Below, piece after piece: positions 25,251 through 33,197 of a stretch of DNA of 64,000 nt. The stretch's first letter is position 1. Each line of letters opens with the position of its first letter. Source of the DNA: JBOFIQ01 sp051654905 (GTDB lineage: Bacteria > Actinomycetota > Actinomycetes > Propionibacteriales > Propionibacteriaceae); NCBI GenBank assembly GCA_051654905.1, contig JBOFYY010000046.1:1-64000 (forward strand). The letters are read 5' to 3'. The notes under the pieces were generated by a model, which made no database searches, was not told the origin of the DNA, and saw only the letters and a program-made list of their open reading frames with translations. A program made the translations under genes and the position numbers.

Positions 25251-26639
25251 ATGAAGGGAATCCTCGACTTCCTCCAGTCGATCGCATCCACACCCGCATT
25301 TTTAGTAGCACTAATTGCGCTACTTGGTCTAGTACTTCAACGTAAAAGTGCTGGAGACACCATTAAAGGGACCATTAAAACTTTTGTTGGGTTCTTAGTT
25401 CTAGGAGCAGGCGCCGACGTCGTTGTATCCTCGCTCACCCCATTCGGGGAACTTTTCCAGCATGCTTTCCACGTACGAGGCGTTGTCCCAAATAACGAAG
25501 CTATCGTTGCGATGGCGCTAAAAGACTACGGAACTACCACAGCATGGATCATGCTGTTGGGCATGGTCATAAACATTGTGATCGCTCGCTTCACCGCTTT
25601 TAAGCATATTTTCCTCACCGGACATCACACGCTCTACATGGCTTGTATGTTCGCAGTAATCTTTGCTGTTGCCGGTTTCAAAGGTTTCGCAGGCATCATC
25701 GTAGGCGCACTAGCTTTAGCTGCCATCATGACTTTGTCACCTTGGATTCTTCAGCCATTTATGAAGACCATCACTAATAAAGATGACATCGGTCTAGGTC
25801 ACTTTGGTGGCGGCGGTTACTGGCTTGCTGGCGCTATGGGCAGTCTCATTGGACGCGCTGATGAAAAGAAGGGTGTAAAAACTCGCTCCACTGAAGATAT
25901 CAAATTCCCCAAGGGACTAGCTTTCTTACGTGACTCAACGGTCGCTATCGCACTAACCATGATGATTATCTACGTCATCGTAGTTCTCTTCGCTGGTCCT
26001 TCTTTCCTAAAGGAATACGATCCCAAAGCTGGCAACTACCTGATCTATGCCATTACCCAAGCTGGTAAATTCGCTGGTGGCGTCTTCATTATTCTTGCTG
26101 GCGTTCGCTTGATTTTGGCCGAGATTGTTCCTGCTTTCAAGGGTATTTCCGAAAAGCTTGTCCCCAATGCTATTCCAGCCCTTGATTGCCCAATCGTCTT
26201 CCCATTTGCCCCCAATGCAGTTCTTATTGGTTTCATCGTCTCTTTCATTGGTGGCTTGGTTTCTATGCCGATCATGGCAGCTACCGGTCTAGCAATCGTG
26301 CTACCTGGCGTTGTCCCCCACTTCTTCTGTGGCGCAACTGCTGCTGTATTCGGTAACTCCCGCGGCGGCTGGAAGGGCGCTGTGCTAGGTGCTTTTATTC
26401 ACGGTGTTGCTATCAGCTTCTTACCAATCGCACTAATGCCAGTCCTTGGTTCCCTTGGTTTTGCTGGGTCAACATTCTCTGATTTTGACTTCACCACGAT
26501 GGGTATTTACTACGGCCTGCTAGGTAAGGGCGGACAAACTGCTGTATGTATCGGGTTAGCTGTTATCTACGCCTGCATTATCGGTGGCACTTTCTTCTTG
26601 CGTTCGCGTCAGAAGAAAACTGTCACTACCGCTCAGTAA
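25251..26639 (+). CDS. ulaA: PTS sugar transporter subunit IIC (UlaA/SgaT family)
   Basis: 462 residues with about eleven membrane segments. Family blocks: GFLVLGAGADVVVSSLTPFGELFQHAF (about 46-72), LTGHHTLYMACMFAVIF, GHFGGGGYWLAGAMGSLIG and PHFFCGATAAVFGNSRGG. This is the ascorbate-type IIC fold, distinct from the glucose superfamily. In E. coli it brings in ascorbate as the 6-phosphate. Here no ascorbate-catabolic genes follow, and a transketolase pair does, so a pentose or pentitol derivative is an alternative substrate. Confidence 0.92.
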   Translation: MKGILDFLQSIASTPAFLVALIALLGLVLQRKSAGDTIKGTIKTFVGFLVLGAGADVVVSSLTPFGELFQHAFHVRGVVPNNEAIVAMALKDYGTTTAWIMLLGMVINIVIARFTAFKHIFLTGHHTLYMACMFAVIFAVAGFKGFAGIIVGALALAAIMTLSPWILQPFMKTITNKDDIGLGHFGGGGYWLAGAMGSLIGRADEKKGVKTRSTEDIKFPKGLAFLRDSTVAIALTMMIIYVIVVLFAGPSFLKEYDPKAGNYLIYAITQAGKFAGGVFIILAGVRLILAEIVPAFKGISEKLVPNAIPALDCPIVFPFAPNAVLIGFIVSFIGGLVSMPIMAATGLAIVLPGVVPHFFCGATAAVFGNSRGGWKGAVLGAFIHGVAISFLPIALMPVLGSLGFAGSTFSDFDFTTMGIYYGLLGKGGQTAVCIGLAVIYACIIGGTFFLRSRQKKTVTTAQ

Positions 26640-26675
26640 CTAAATTGCATCATTGATATAGAGGAGCTGGCCAGC

Positions 26676-27527
26676 ATGGCCTCACACCTAAAACGAAAAG
26701 CAACAGCTATTCGACGACTAACTCTCATCGAACTAGGCGCCCTAGGTTATGGACACTTCGGTGGTAGCTTATCGATCGTTGAAGCTCTTGCAGCTCTTTA
26801 CGGAACAGAAATGAACTATGATCCAGCTAATCCCAACTGGGACGAACGCGACTATCTGGTTCTTTCTAAAGGACATGCTGCGCCAGCTCTCTATGCTGCT
26901 TTATCCGAATCAGGATTTTTCCCAGATTCACGCCTTGCTACCCTCAACGCTAACGGTACTAATCTGCCTTCTCATGCTGATCGCATTAAAGTAGCTGGCG
27001 TTGATATGACAACCGGATCTATGGGACAAGGCATATCGGTTGCTGCCGGAATGGCATATGGCTTGCGTAGCGCTGGAAAACCTAACCGGGTTTACACCAT
27101 CGTCGGAGATGGTGAACTCAACGAAGGTCAGTGCTGGGAAGCTGCACAATTTATTGCTCACCATCGACTAACTAACCTCGTTGTTCTCGTTGATTACAAC
27201 AAAAAGCAACTAGATGGCACGTTAGAAGAAATTTGTCGTCCCTTTGATTTTGTTGAAAAGTTTACTGCTTTTGGTTTCTACGCTGTATCAGTTCCAGGCC
27301 AGGATGCTGACGAGATAGCTGCTGCTTTAGTTCATGCACGAACCATCACAGATCGCCCTGTTTGCTTAATACTAGACACCATAAAAGGTGCTGGAGTTGA
27401 GTATTTCTCCCAGCTCAAAGACAACCATCACATCCGTCTCGATGAGGTAGGAAAAGCTGCTCTAGTAGCAGCTATAGATCAACTCTCTACTGAACTAGAA
27501 CAGCTCGATCAGGAGACTCTACGATGA
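26676..27527 (+). CDS. Transketolase, N-terminal (thiamine-binding) subunit
   Basis: 283 residues, the size of split-transketolase N subunits. The thiamine-pyrophosphate motif GDGELNEGQCWEAAQF..NLVVLVDYN spans about 144-175. LSKGHAAPALYAALSE and TGSMGQGISVAAGMA are also conserved. It pairs with the next gene to transfer two-carbon units in the pentose phosphate pathway. It starts 36 nt after the PTS IIC gene, so it very likely acts on the product of that transporter. Confidence 0.93.
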   Translation: MASHLKRKATAIRRLTLIELGALGYGHFGGSLSIVEALAALYGTEMNYDPANPNWDERDYLVLSKGHAAPALYAALSESGFFPDSRLATLNANGTNLPSHADRIKVAGVDMTTGSMGQGISVAAGMAYGLRSAGKPNRVYTIVGDGELNEGQCWEAAQFIAHHRLTNLVVLVDYNKKQLDGTLEEICRPFDFVEKFTAFGFYAVSVPGQDADEIAAALVHARTITDRPVCLILDTIKGAGVEYFSQLKDNHHIRLDEVGKAALVAAIDQLSTELEQLDQETLR

Positions 27528-28474
27528 CTTCACTTCCCAGTATTGAATTACGTAAGGCTTATGCCAAAACCGTAGAAGATCTATATCGAGAAAATCCAGA
27601 ACATATCTATGCCCTAGAAGCAGATCTTTCATCTGCGATGGGAACCAGCGGTCTCAAAGCAATCATGGGATCGCACTATCTTGACGTTGGAATCATGGAA
27701 GCGCACATGATCGGGACTGCTGCTGGTATCAATGCTGTTGGCGGATTCTGTTTTGTTCATAGCTTCGGACAATTTCTTACCCGACGCGCGATGGACCAGA
27801 TTTTCGTTTCCTTGGCTTATGCTCAACTTGATGCTTGTTTAATCGGATCAGATGCTGGAGTTACTGCTGAACACAATGGCGGTACGCATATGACATTTGA
27901 AGATATGGGAATCATGCGTGGCATCCCTAATATCTACCTTTACGACGTATGTTCTGCGACACAACTTGGCCATGTTGTACGGGAAGCTTATCGACGTGGC
28001 GGGCTTACCTATATTCGTACTCAACGTAAAGCTGCTGCTGTTGAACTTTATGACACAACTACCAATTTCAAAGATAGCGGCGCTCAAATACTACGTTCTG
28101 GCACCGATGTCACACTACTAGCTTGCGGTATTGAAGTCCCAGAAGCTCTCGCTGCTGCTGATTTATTAGCTGCTACCGGAATTAGTGCTGAAGTTATTGA
28201 TGTTTTCCGGATCAAACCGCTCGACGTCGACGTAATCATCCCATCAGTTAGTAAAACCGGAGCTGTAGTTACTTGCGAAAACCATAGCGTCATTAACGGT
28301 TTGGGATCAGCTGTAGCTGAGTTACTGAGCGAAAACTTACCGACCCGGTTACGCCGTATTGGAGTTAAGGAACGTTTTGGGCAAGTAGGAACAACCAGCT
28401 ACTTGCTAAATGACTACCAGCTTGATGCTGCACATATTGCGAAAGCAGCTCAAAAGCTATCTATCAATCGCTAA
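27524..28474 (+). CDS. Transketolase, C-terminal subunit
   Basis: 316 residues, overlapping the N subunit by 4 nt (ATGA). It has the pyrimidine-binding domain with the catalytic Glu region LDVGIMEAHMIGTAAGINAVGG (about 50-70), TAEHNGGTHMTFEDMGIMR, and a transketolase C domain (VTCENHSVINGLGSAVAELL). Together with the previous gene it makes a full enzyme. A second housekeeping transketolase would be expected elsewhere in the genome. Confidence 0.93.
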   Translation: MTSLPSIELRKAYAKTVEDLYRENPEHIYALEADLSSAMGTSGLKAIMGSHYLDVGIMEAHMIGTAAGINAVGGFCFVHSFGQFLTRRAMDQIFVSLAYAQLDACLIGSDAGVTAEHNGGTHMTFEDMGIMRGIPNIYLYDVCSATQLGHVVREAYRRGGLTYIRTQRKAAAVELYDTTTNFKDSGAQILRSGTDVTLLACGIEVPEALAAADLLAATGISAEVIDVFRIKPLDVDVIIPSVSKTGAVVTCENHSVINGLGSAVAELLSENLPTRLRRIGVKERFGQVGTTSYLLNDYQLDAAHIAKAAQKLSINR

Positions 28475-28492
28475 TAGCATTCTTAGAATCGT

Positions 28493-28535
28493 AATTGTGG
28501 GGGACATACTTTCAGCTAGTATGTCCCCCACAATT
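28493..28535. terminator. Bidirectional terminator
   Basis: A perfect 18-bp stem (28493-28510 with 28518-28535), loop 7 nt, followed by TTGTTTTT on the plus side. It separates convergent transketolase and M3 peptidase genes. Confidence 0.92.
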
Positions 28536-28541
28536 TTGTTT

Positions 28542-30590
28542 TTAGTTCAAACCACGACGAGCCAATAATGGTTCAATAACTGCGTCGCGGCCTCGCAACT
28601 GTCGGTATGATTCCAGCGAATCCCGCGATAGTCCTCTAGCTAAGAGCTCTGCACGGAACTTATCACCGTTAGCTCTCGTCATACCACCGTTTTCTTCAAA
28701 CCAAGCTACGGTGTCAGCATCAAGAATTTCTGACCAAATATAAGCGTAATAACCTGCATCATAGCCACCGCTAAAGGTGTGGTTGAAGTAGCTACTACGG
28801 TAACGAGGCGGCACTACCGGAGAATCTAGCCCGATACGAGAAAGTGCCGCAGCTTCAAAAGCTGCTACTGATTCGATCTGAGTTTCGGGAGTGATCTTAT
28901 GCCATTCCTGATCAAGCAATGCCGAAGCTAAATAAGTTGCAGTGGCATAGCCTTGTCCAAAGAGTGCTGATTCTTTCAGCTTAGTGAGAATATCGGATGG
29001 AATTGGTTCTCCAGTTTCAACATGTCGAGCATAGTTTCCGATTACTTGCGGCCACTGAATCCACATCTCATTAACTTGGCTGGGGAACTCAACAAAGTCA
29101 CGACTTACCTTAGTTCCTGATACATGAGGATATGTCACATCACTGAATATGCCGTGCAGTGCATGCCCAAACTCATGGAACATGGTGGTGACTTCGTCCA
29201 AGCTAAGCAAGGTAGGTTCGCCGGCAGCTGGTTTAGGAACATTGAGATTGTTGCAAATGATTGGTTTTTGTCCCAACAGATGCGACTGGTCAATGAGATT
29301 ATTCATCCACGCGCCACCTCGTTTGGAATCACGAGTGTAGACATCATGAAGGAAGAGAGCTAAACCTTTTCCATCAGTGTCGAATACTTCGAAAATTCGC
29401 ACGTCAGGATGGTAACCAACTAAATCTTTACGTTCGGCAAAAGTAATTCCATAGACCTGAGTAGCAGCCCAAAAAACACCATCGATGAGAACTCGCTCAT
29501 ACTCAAAGTAGGGACGTAATGCTTCGGTGTCGACGCCGTAACGCTCTTGGCATACTTTGGCAGCGTAGAAGTCCCAATCCCAGGACTCTAGCGTGAACTT
29601 TTCAATTCCAGCAGCTTCGCATTCTGCATCAGCGTAGGACTGTAGCATCGCAAGTTCATTGGCGGCATTCCGAGCAGCTGGAGCTGCCATGGGGTAAACC
29701 AATTCTTCAATAGCTTCAGGAGTTTTTGCTGTCTGGTCAGCAACTGCATAGGCGGCATGGTTAGCAAAACCTAATAGCTGTGCTCGCTCAGCACGTAGTC
29801 GAGTAATTTCCAGTACCAATTCACAGGTATCAAATTCATTACCCCGAGTACCGCGAGACTGTGATGCCTCCATTAACCGACGACGAGTCTCGCGGTTTGT
29901 TAGAGTCGCTAAATATGGCTGTTCAGTAGGCAGAATTAGCGTAATCAGATACCCATTCAACCCACGCGACTGAGCTGCTTCTCGGCATGTTGAAATCTGA
30001 GATTCTGAAAGCCCAGCTAGTTCAGCTACATCGGTAACATGAAGTGCCGCATCGTTAGTATCGGCAAGCAGTCGATTACCGAAATCTGTCGAGAGTTGCG
30101 ATAGCCGCTGATTGTGCTGAGCAAGTTGTTCTTTCTTTTCTTCGCTAAGTCCAGCCCCTCGCAACACGAATTCTGTGTGATAACGCTCTACTAGCCAACG
30201 TTCCTCTGCAGTAAGATCGCTATCGGCTAGCGTGTCATATACCGCCGAAATCTTTTTAAATAAACCAGCATCAAGATTTACTCGGTCTGAATGAGCTGCT
30301 AGTAACGGAGCATACTCTTTCTCTAACTCTCGCAATTGGTCATCAGAGTCAGCTGACACCTTATTGAAAAAGACATTACATACCAACTCTAGAATTGCTC
30401 CTGACCGCTCCAGAGCTGCAATCGTATTTTCAAAAGTAGCCGGCTGTGGGTCCGCTACTATTGCTTGAATTTCTTGCTCATGCTGAGCAATACCAGCTTC
30501 AAAGGCTTCTCGGTAGTGTTCAAAGCCTAGCGCGGCAAAATCAGGAAGTTCGTATGGCAATGTAGATGGAACAAGCAACGGATTAGTCAT
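28542..30590 (-). CDS. dcp: M3-family oligopeptidase (peptidyl-dipeptidase Dcp-like)
   Basis: 682 residues, the standard length. The zinc motif FHEFGHALHGIFSDV lies at about 467-481, with the third ligand downstream in the family (EFPSQVNEMW). The C-terminal SYFNHTFSGGYDAGYYAYIWSEILDAD is a hallmark of Dcp/OpdA. It is cytosolic (no signal) and degrades short peptides. The Dcp against OpdA assignment rests on general resemblance. Followed on the same strand by yciO in the opposite order (yciO lies upstream, 44 nt away). Confidence 0.9.
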   Translation of the reverse strand: MTNPLLVPSTLPYELPDFAALGFEHYREAFEAGIAQHEQEIQAIVADPQPATFENTIAALERSGAILELVCNVFFNKVSADSDDQLRELEKEYAPLLAAHSDRVNLDAGLFKKISAVYDTLADSDLTAEERWLVERYHTEFVLRGAGLSEEKKEQLAQHNQRLSQLSTDFGNRLLADTNDAALHVTDVAELAGLSESQISTCREAAQSRGLNGYLITLILPTEQPYLATLTNRETRRRLMEASQSRGTRGNEFDTCELVLEITRLRAERAQLLGFANHAAYAVADQTAKTPEAIEELVYPMAAPAARNAANELAMLQSYADAECEAAGIEKFTLESWDWDFYAAKVCQERYGVDTEALRPYFEYERVLIDGVFWAATQVYGITFAERKDLVGYHPDVRIFEVFDTDGKGLALFLHDVYTRDSKRGGAWMNNLIDQSHLLGQKPIICNNLNVPKPAAGEPTLLSLDEVTTMFHEFGHALHGIFSDVTYPHVSGTKVSRDFVEFPSQVNEMWIQWPQVIGNYARHVETGEPIPSDILTKLKESALFGQGYATATYLASALLDQEWHKITPETQIESVAAFEAAALSRIGLDSPVVPPRYRSSYFNHTFSGGYDAGYYAYIWSEILDADTVAWFEENGGMTRANGDKFRAELLARGLSRDSLESYRQLRGRDAVIEPLLARRGLN

Positions 30591-30634
30591 AAGAAAGAGA
30601 CTAGCCGTTACAGTTACTAGCCGTGACAGCGAGG

Positions 30635-31255
30635 TTACTCAAAAGGTGCCGGGTCCCCTGCTCCTACTCGAATAACAACTGGCCCTGATCCTGTCATATC
30701 AACAACCGTACTCGGTTCATGTCCAGCATCAGATGAATCTAGAACTACATCAATTTGATGTGCTAATTCATCGGCTATCGTCCAGCCATCAATCATAGGG
30801 CTGTCTTCCCCCGGCAATATCAGACTAGAGCTCATTAGCGGTTCTCCCAAAGCATCAACTAAAGCTAGCGCCGTAATGTGATCTGGGATACGCACTCCTA
30901 CCGTCTTCTTTTTGGGGTGCAACATAACTCGTGGCACCTCACGGGTACCTGGAAGAATAAACGTATACGGTCCGGGAGTTGCTGCTTTTATTTCGCGAAA
31001 AACCCAGTTATCCATCTGAACCCACTGACCTAGCTGAGAAAATTCGCTACAAACCAACGTAAAATCATGCGAAGGTTTCAGATCTCGGAGTGCTCGCATC
31101 CGTTCTAAACCTTCTTTATTGCCCATCGTCACGCCCAGAGAAAACCCAGAATCTGTGGGATAAGCTACCAATCCGCCAGCCCGTAACACCTCAACAGTTT
31201 TAGCGAGTGCTCGTGGTTGTGGATTAGCTGGATGCACATCAAAGTACTGAGCCAT
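30635..31255 (-). CDS. YciO-type Sua5/YrdC domain protein
   Basis: 206 residues. It opens with MAQYFDVHPANPQPR and VLRAGGLVAYPTDSGFSLG, almost superimposable on E. coli YciO, including PGPYTFILPGTREVPR, KKKTVGVRIPDH and GEPLMSSSLILPG. The family shares the fold of TsaC/Sua5, the enzyme making threonylcarbamoyl-AMP for tRNA t6A. YciO members have weak or uncertain activity. It probably shares a transcript with the downstream M3 peptidase. Confidence 0.9.
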   Translation of the reverse strand: MAQYFDVHPANPQPRALAKTVEVLRAGGLVAYPTDSGFSLGVTMGNKEGLERMRALRDLKPSHDFTLVCSEFSQLGQWVQMDNWVFREIKAATPGPYTFILPGTREVPRVMLHPKKKTVGVRIPDHITALALVDALGEPLMSSSLILPGEDSPMIDGWTIADELAHQIDVVLDSSDAGHEPSTVVDMTGSGPVVIRVGAGDPAPFE

Positions 31256-31298
31256 CAGATTCCCCTCTCATGATCGATAAGGAGAAGAATACGCTCTT

Positions 31299-31709
31299 TT
31301 AACTACGCCTAAGAACAGCTTGCGCTGAACCATGCGCATGTAACTGTGTTACTCCGACTAAACTCAAAAACGTTGTGGGAACTGTTATCTCAGTAGTTAC
31401 CACAACGTCGCTACCGCGAACATCAACATTGCCTGCCATCTCTTGCTGGCTCAGATACTGCTGTCCTGCAGCTATAGCAGCATTACTATCAGGCTTACCT
31501 GCAAGACGAGAACCAGCCCAAGCATCTGTGCTTATTCGGGCTGCTGCTTGTGCAGTTGTTTCTGCGCGACGAGCCGCAGAAATTTGAGCTCCTCCATCAA
31601 TAACTAACCCTGCTATTGCCATGATTGCTACAACACTTACTGCAAAAAATGCTGAAGTTGATAGTCCTCGATCATGACGCGAAAACTGTAACCGTAGGTG
31701 TTTCTGCAT
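31299..31709 (-). CDS. TadG-like (pilus-associated) membrane protein
   Basis: 136 residues. A basic N-terminus, then DRGLSTSAFFAVSVVAIMAIAGLVIDGGAQISAARRAETTAQAAAR is the Flp-pilus TadE/TadG N-terminal helix, including the characteristic D-G-G...A..AA.AA pattern. The short C-terminal part ends LSLVGVTQLHAHGSAQAVL. No other tad genes are visible here, so it may be the last gene of a cluster elsewhere or a stand-alone member. Confidence 0.75.
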   Translation of the reverse strand: MQKHLRLQFSRHDRGLSTSAFFAVSVVAIMAIAGLVIDGGAQISAARRAETTAQAAARISTDAWAGSRLAGKPDSNAAIAAGQQYLSQQEMAGNVDVRGSDVVVTTEITVPTTFLSLVGVTQLHAHGSAQAVLRRS

Positions 31710-31825
31710 AAGTATTATTTTGCCCTACTTAGCTAACACTATCCGCAGCAGGGCAGGTTGTTATCCACAGGTAATGATCATAACTTCGTCCATAGCGTGT
31801 ACTCGATGGGCAAAAACTATAAGAG

Positions 31826-31852
31826 TTGACTAGGCTACAAAGGTCACATACT
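31826..31852 (+). promoter_or_regulatory. Possible promoter of the PPi-phosphofructokinase gene
   Basis: TTGACT (31826-31831) and CATACT (31847-31852) are 15 nt apart, shorter than ideal, about 25 nt before the ATG. Weak evidence. Confidence 0.3.
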
Positions 31853-31875
31853 CAAGGTGAAAGGTTATTGTCAGC

Positions 31876-33105
31876 ATGGTCAAGAAGGTTGCGATTCTAA
31901 CAGCAGGCGGTTTTGCCCCCTGTTTATCCTCCGCGATCGGTGGTTTAATCCAGCGATACTCCGAAGTAGCTCCTGCTGTTGAGATCATCGCCTACAAATA
32001 CGGTTATCAAGGTCTACTAACCGGAAATTACCTAACGGTCACCGATGAGGTTCGCAGCAAAGCCCACCTATTGCATCTTTTTGGCGGCTCCCCTATCGGA
32101 AACTCGCGCGTAAAGCTCACTAATACCGCTGACCTAGTCAAGCGCGGCCTAGTAGAAGCTGGCGCAGATCCGCTCAAAGTAGCTGCTGATCGCCTAGTAG
32201 CTGATGGCGTAGATGTACTTCATACCATCGGTGGCGACGATACCAACACCACTGCCGCAGATCTAGCTGCCTACCTAGCCGAACATAACTACGGGCTTAC
32301 TGTTGTAGGTCTTCCTAAAACCATTGATAACGACGTAGTCCCGATCCGCCAGTCTCTTGGTGCATGGACTGCCGCTGAAATGGGAGCTCGATTCGCTAAA
32401 AATATTGTGGCTGAACACAATTCGGGATCTCGCATGTTAATCGTTCATGAGGTAATGGGACGTCATTGCGGTTGGCTTACCGCTGCCACTGCCCAAAAAT
32501 ACCGCGAATGGCTTGATACTCAAGAATGGCTACCAGAGTTTGGGCTATCTCGGGAAGCTTGGGATGCTCATGGTGTATATATTCCCGAAGCTGAGCTTGA
32601 TATTGAGGCTGAAGCTATCCGCCTACGCGAAATTATGGACCGTGTTGGAAATGTAACTATCTTCCTCTCAGAAGGAGCTGGGGTTCCCAGTATCGTTGCT
32701 GAGATGGAAGCTCGCGGCGAAGAGATTCCTCGTGATGCATTCGGTCATATCAAACTAGATCAGATCAATCCTGGCGCCTGGTTCGCTAAGCAGTTCGCTA
32801 GCCTTCTTGGCGCCGATAAAACCATGATTCAAAAATCTGGCTACTACTCTCGCTCTGCTGCCGCCAACGATGCTGATTTAGCTTTGATCAAGCAGTGCAC
32901 TGATCTGGCAGTAGATTCCGCGTTAGCTGGCAAATCGGGCGTTATCGGTCATGATGAAGAGAACGGCGATGTCCTAACTTCTGTAGCTTTTGATCGGATC
33001 AAGGGCGGTAAGCCATTCGACATCGAAACTGACTGGTTTGTTGCTATGACTAAAGACTTAGGCCAAGGTACGCCTGTTAAAGCAACTGAAAGCTCTACAC
33101 ATTAA
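31876..33105 (+). CDS. pfp: Pyrophosphate-dependent 6-phosphofructokinase
   Basis: 409 residues. GGDDTNTTA at 119-127 and PKTIDND at 147-153 carry the Asp and Lys that mark PPi-dependent enzymes (ATP enzymes have GGDG and PGTIDND). Whole blocks (LTAGGFAPCLSSAI, GGSPIGNSRVKLTN, LGAWTAAEMGARFAKN) match the Propionibacterium freudenreichii enzyme. It phosphorylates fructose 6-phosphate with pyrophosphate and is reversible, so it serves both glycolysis and gluconeogenesis and saves ATP in fermenters. Alone between two opposite-strand genes, followed by a strong terminator. Confidence 0.95.
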   Translation: MVKKVAILTAGGFAPCLSSAIGGLIQRYSEVAPAVEIIAYKYGYQGLLTGNYLTVTDEVRSKAHLLHLFGGSPIGNSRVKLTNTADLVKRGLVEAGADPLKVAADRLVADGVDVLHTIGGDDTNTTAADLAAYLAEHNYGLTVVGLPKTIDNDVVPIRQSLGAWTAAEMGARFAKNIVAEHNSGSRMLIVHEVMGRHCGWLTAATAQKYREWLDTQEWLPEFGLSREAWDAHGVYIPEAELDIEAEAIRLREIMDRVGNVTIFLSEGAGVPSIVAEMEARGEEIPRDAFGHIKLDQINPGAWFAKQFASLLGADKTMIQKSGYYSRSAAANDADLALIKQCTDLAVDSALAGKSGVIGHDEENGDVLTSVAFDRIKGGKPFDIETDWFVAMTKDLGQGTPVKATESSTH

Positions 33106-33145
33106 TACAGTAACTTTATTAGATTAGCTTCTGTAAAGATACGAA

Positions 33146-33190
33146 AATACATATCGGGTACCAGCTGGATGCTGGTACCCGATATGTATT
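33146..33190. terminator. Bidirectional terminator
   Basis: A perfect 20-bp stem (33146-33165 with 33171-33190), loop 5 nt, flanked by A and T on both sides. It separates convergent pfp and gcvP. Confidence 0.92.
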
Positions 33191-33197
33191 TAACTAC

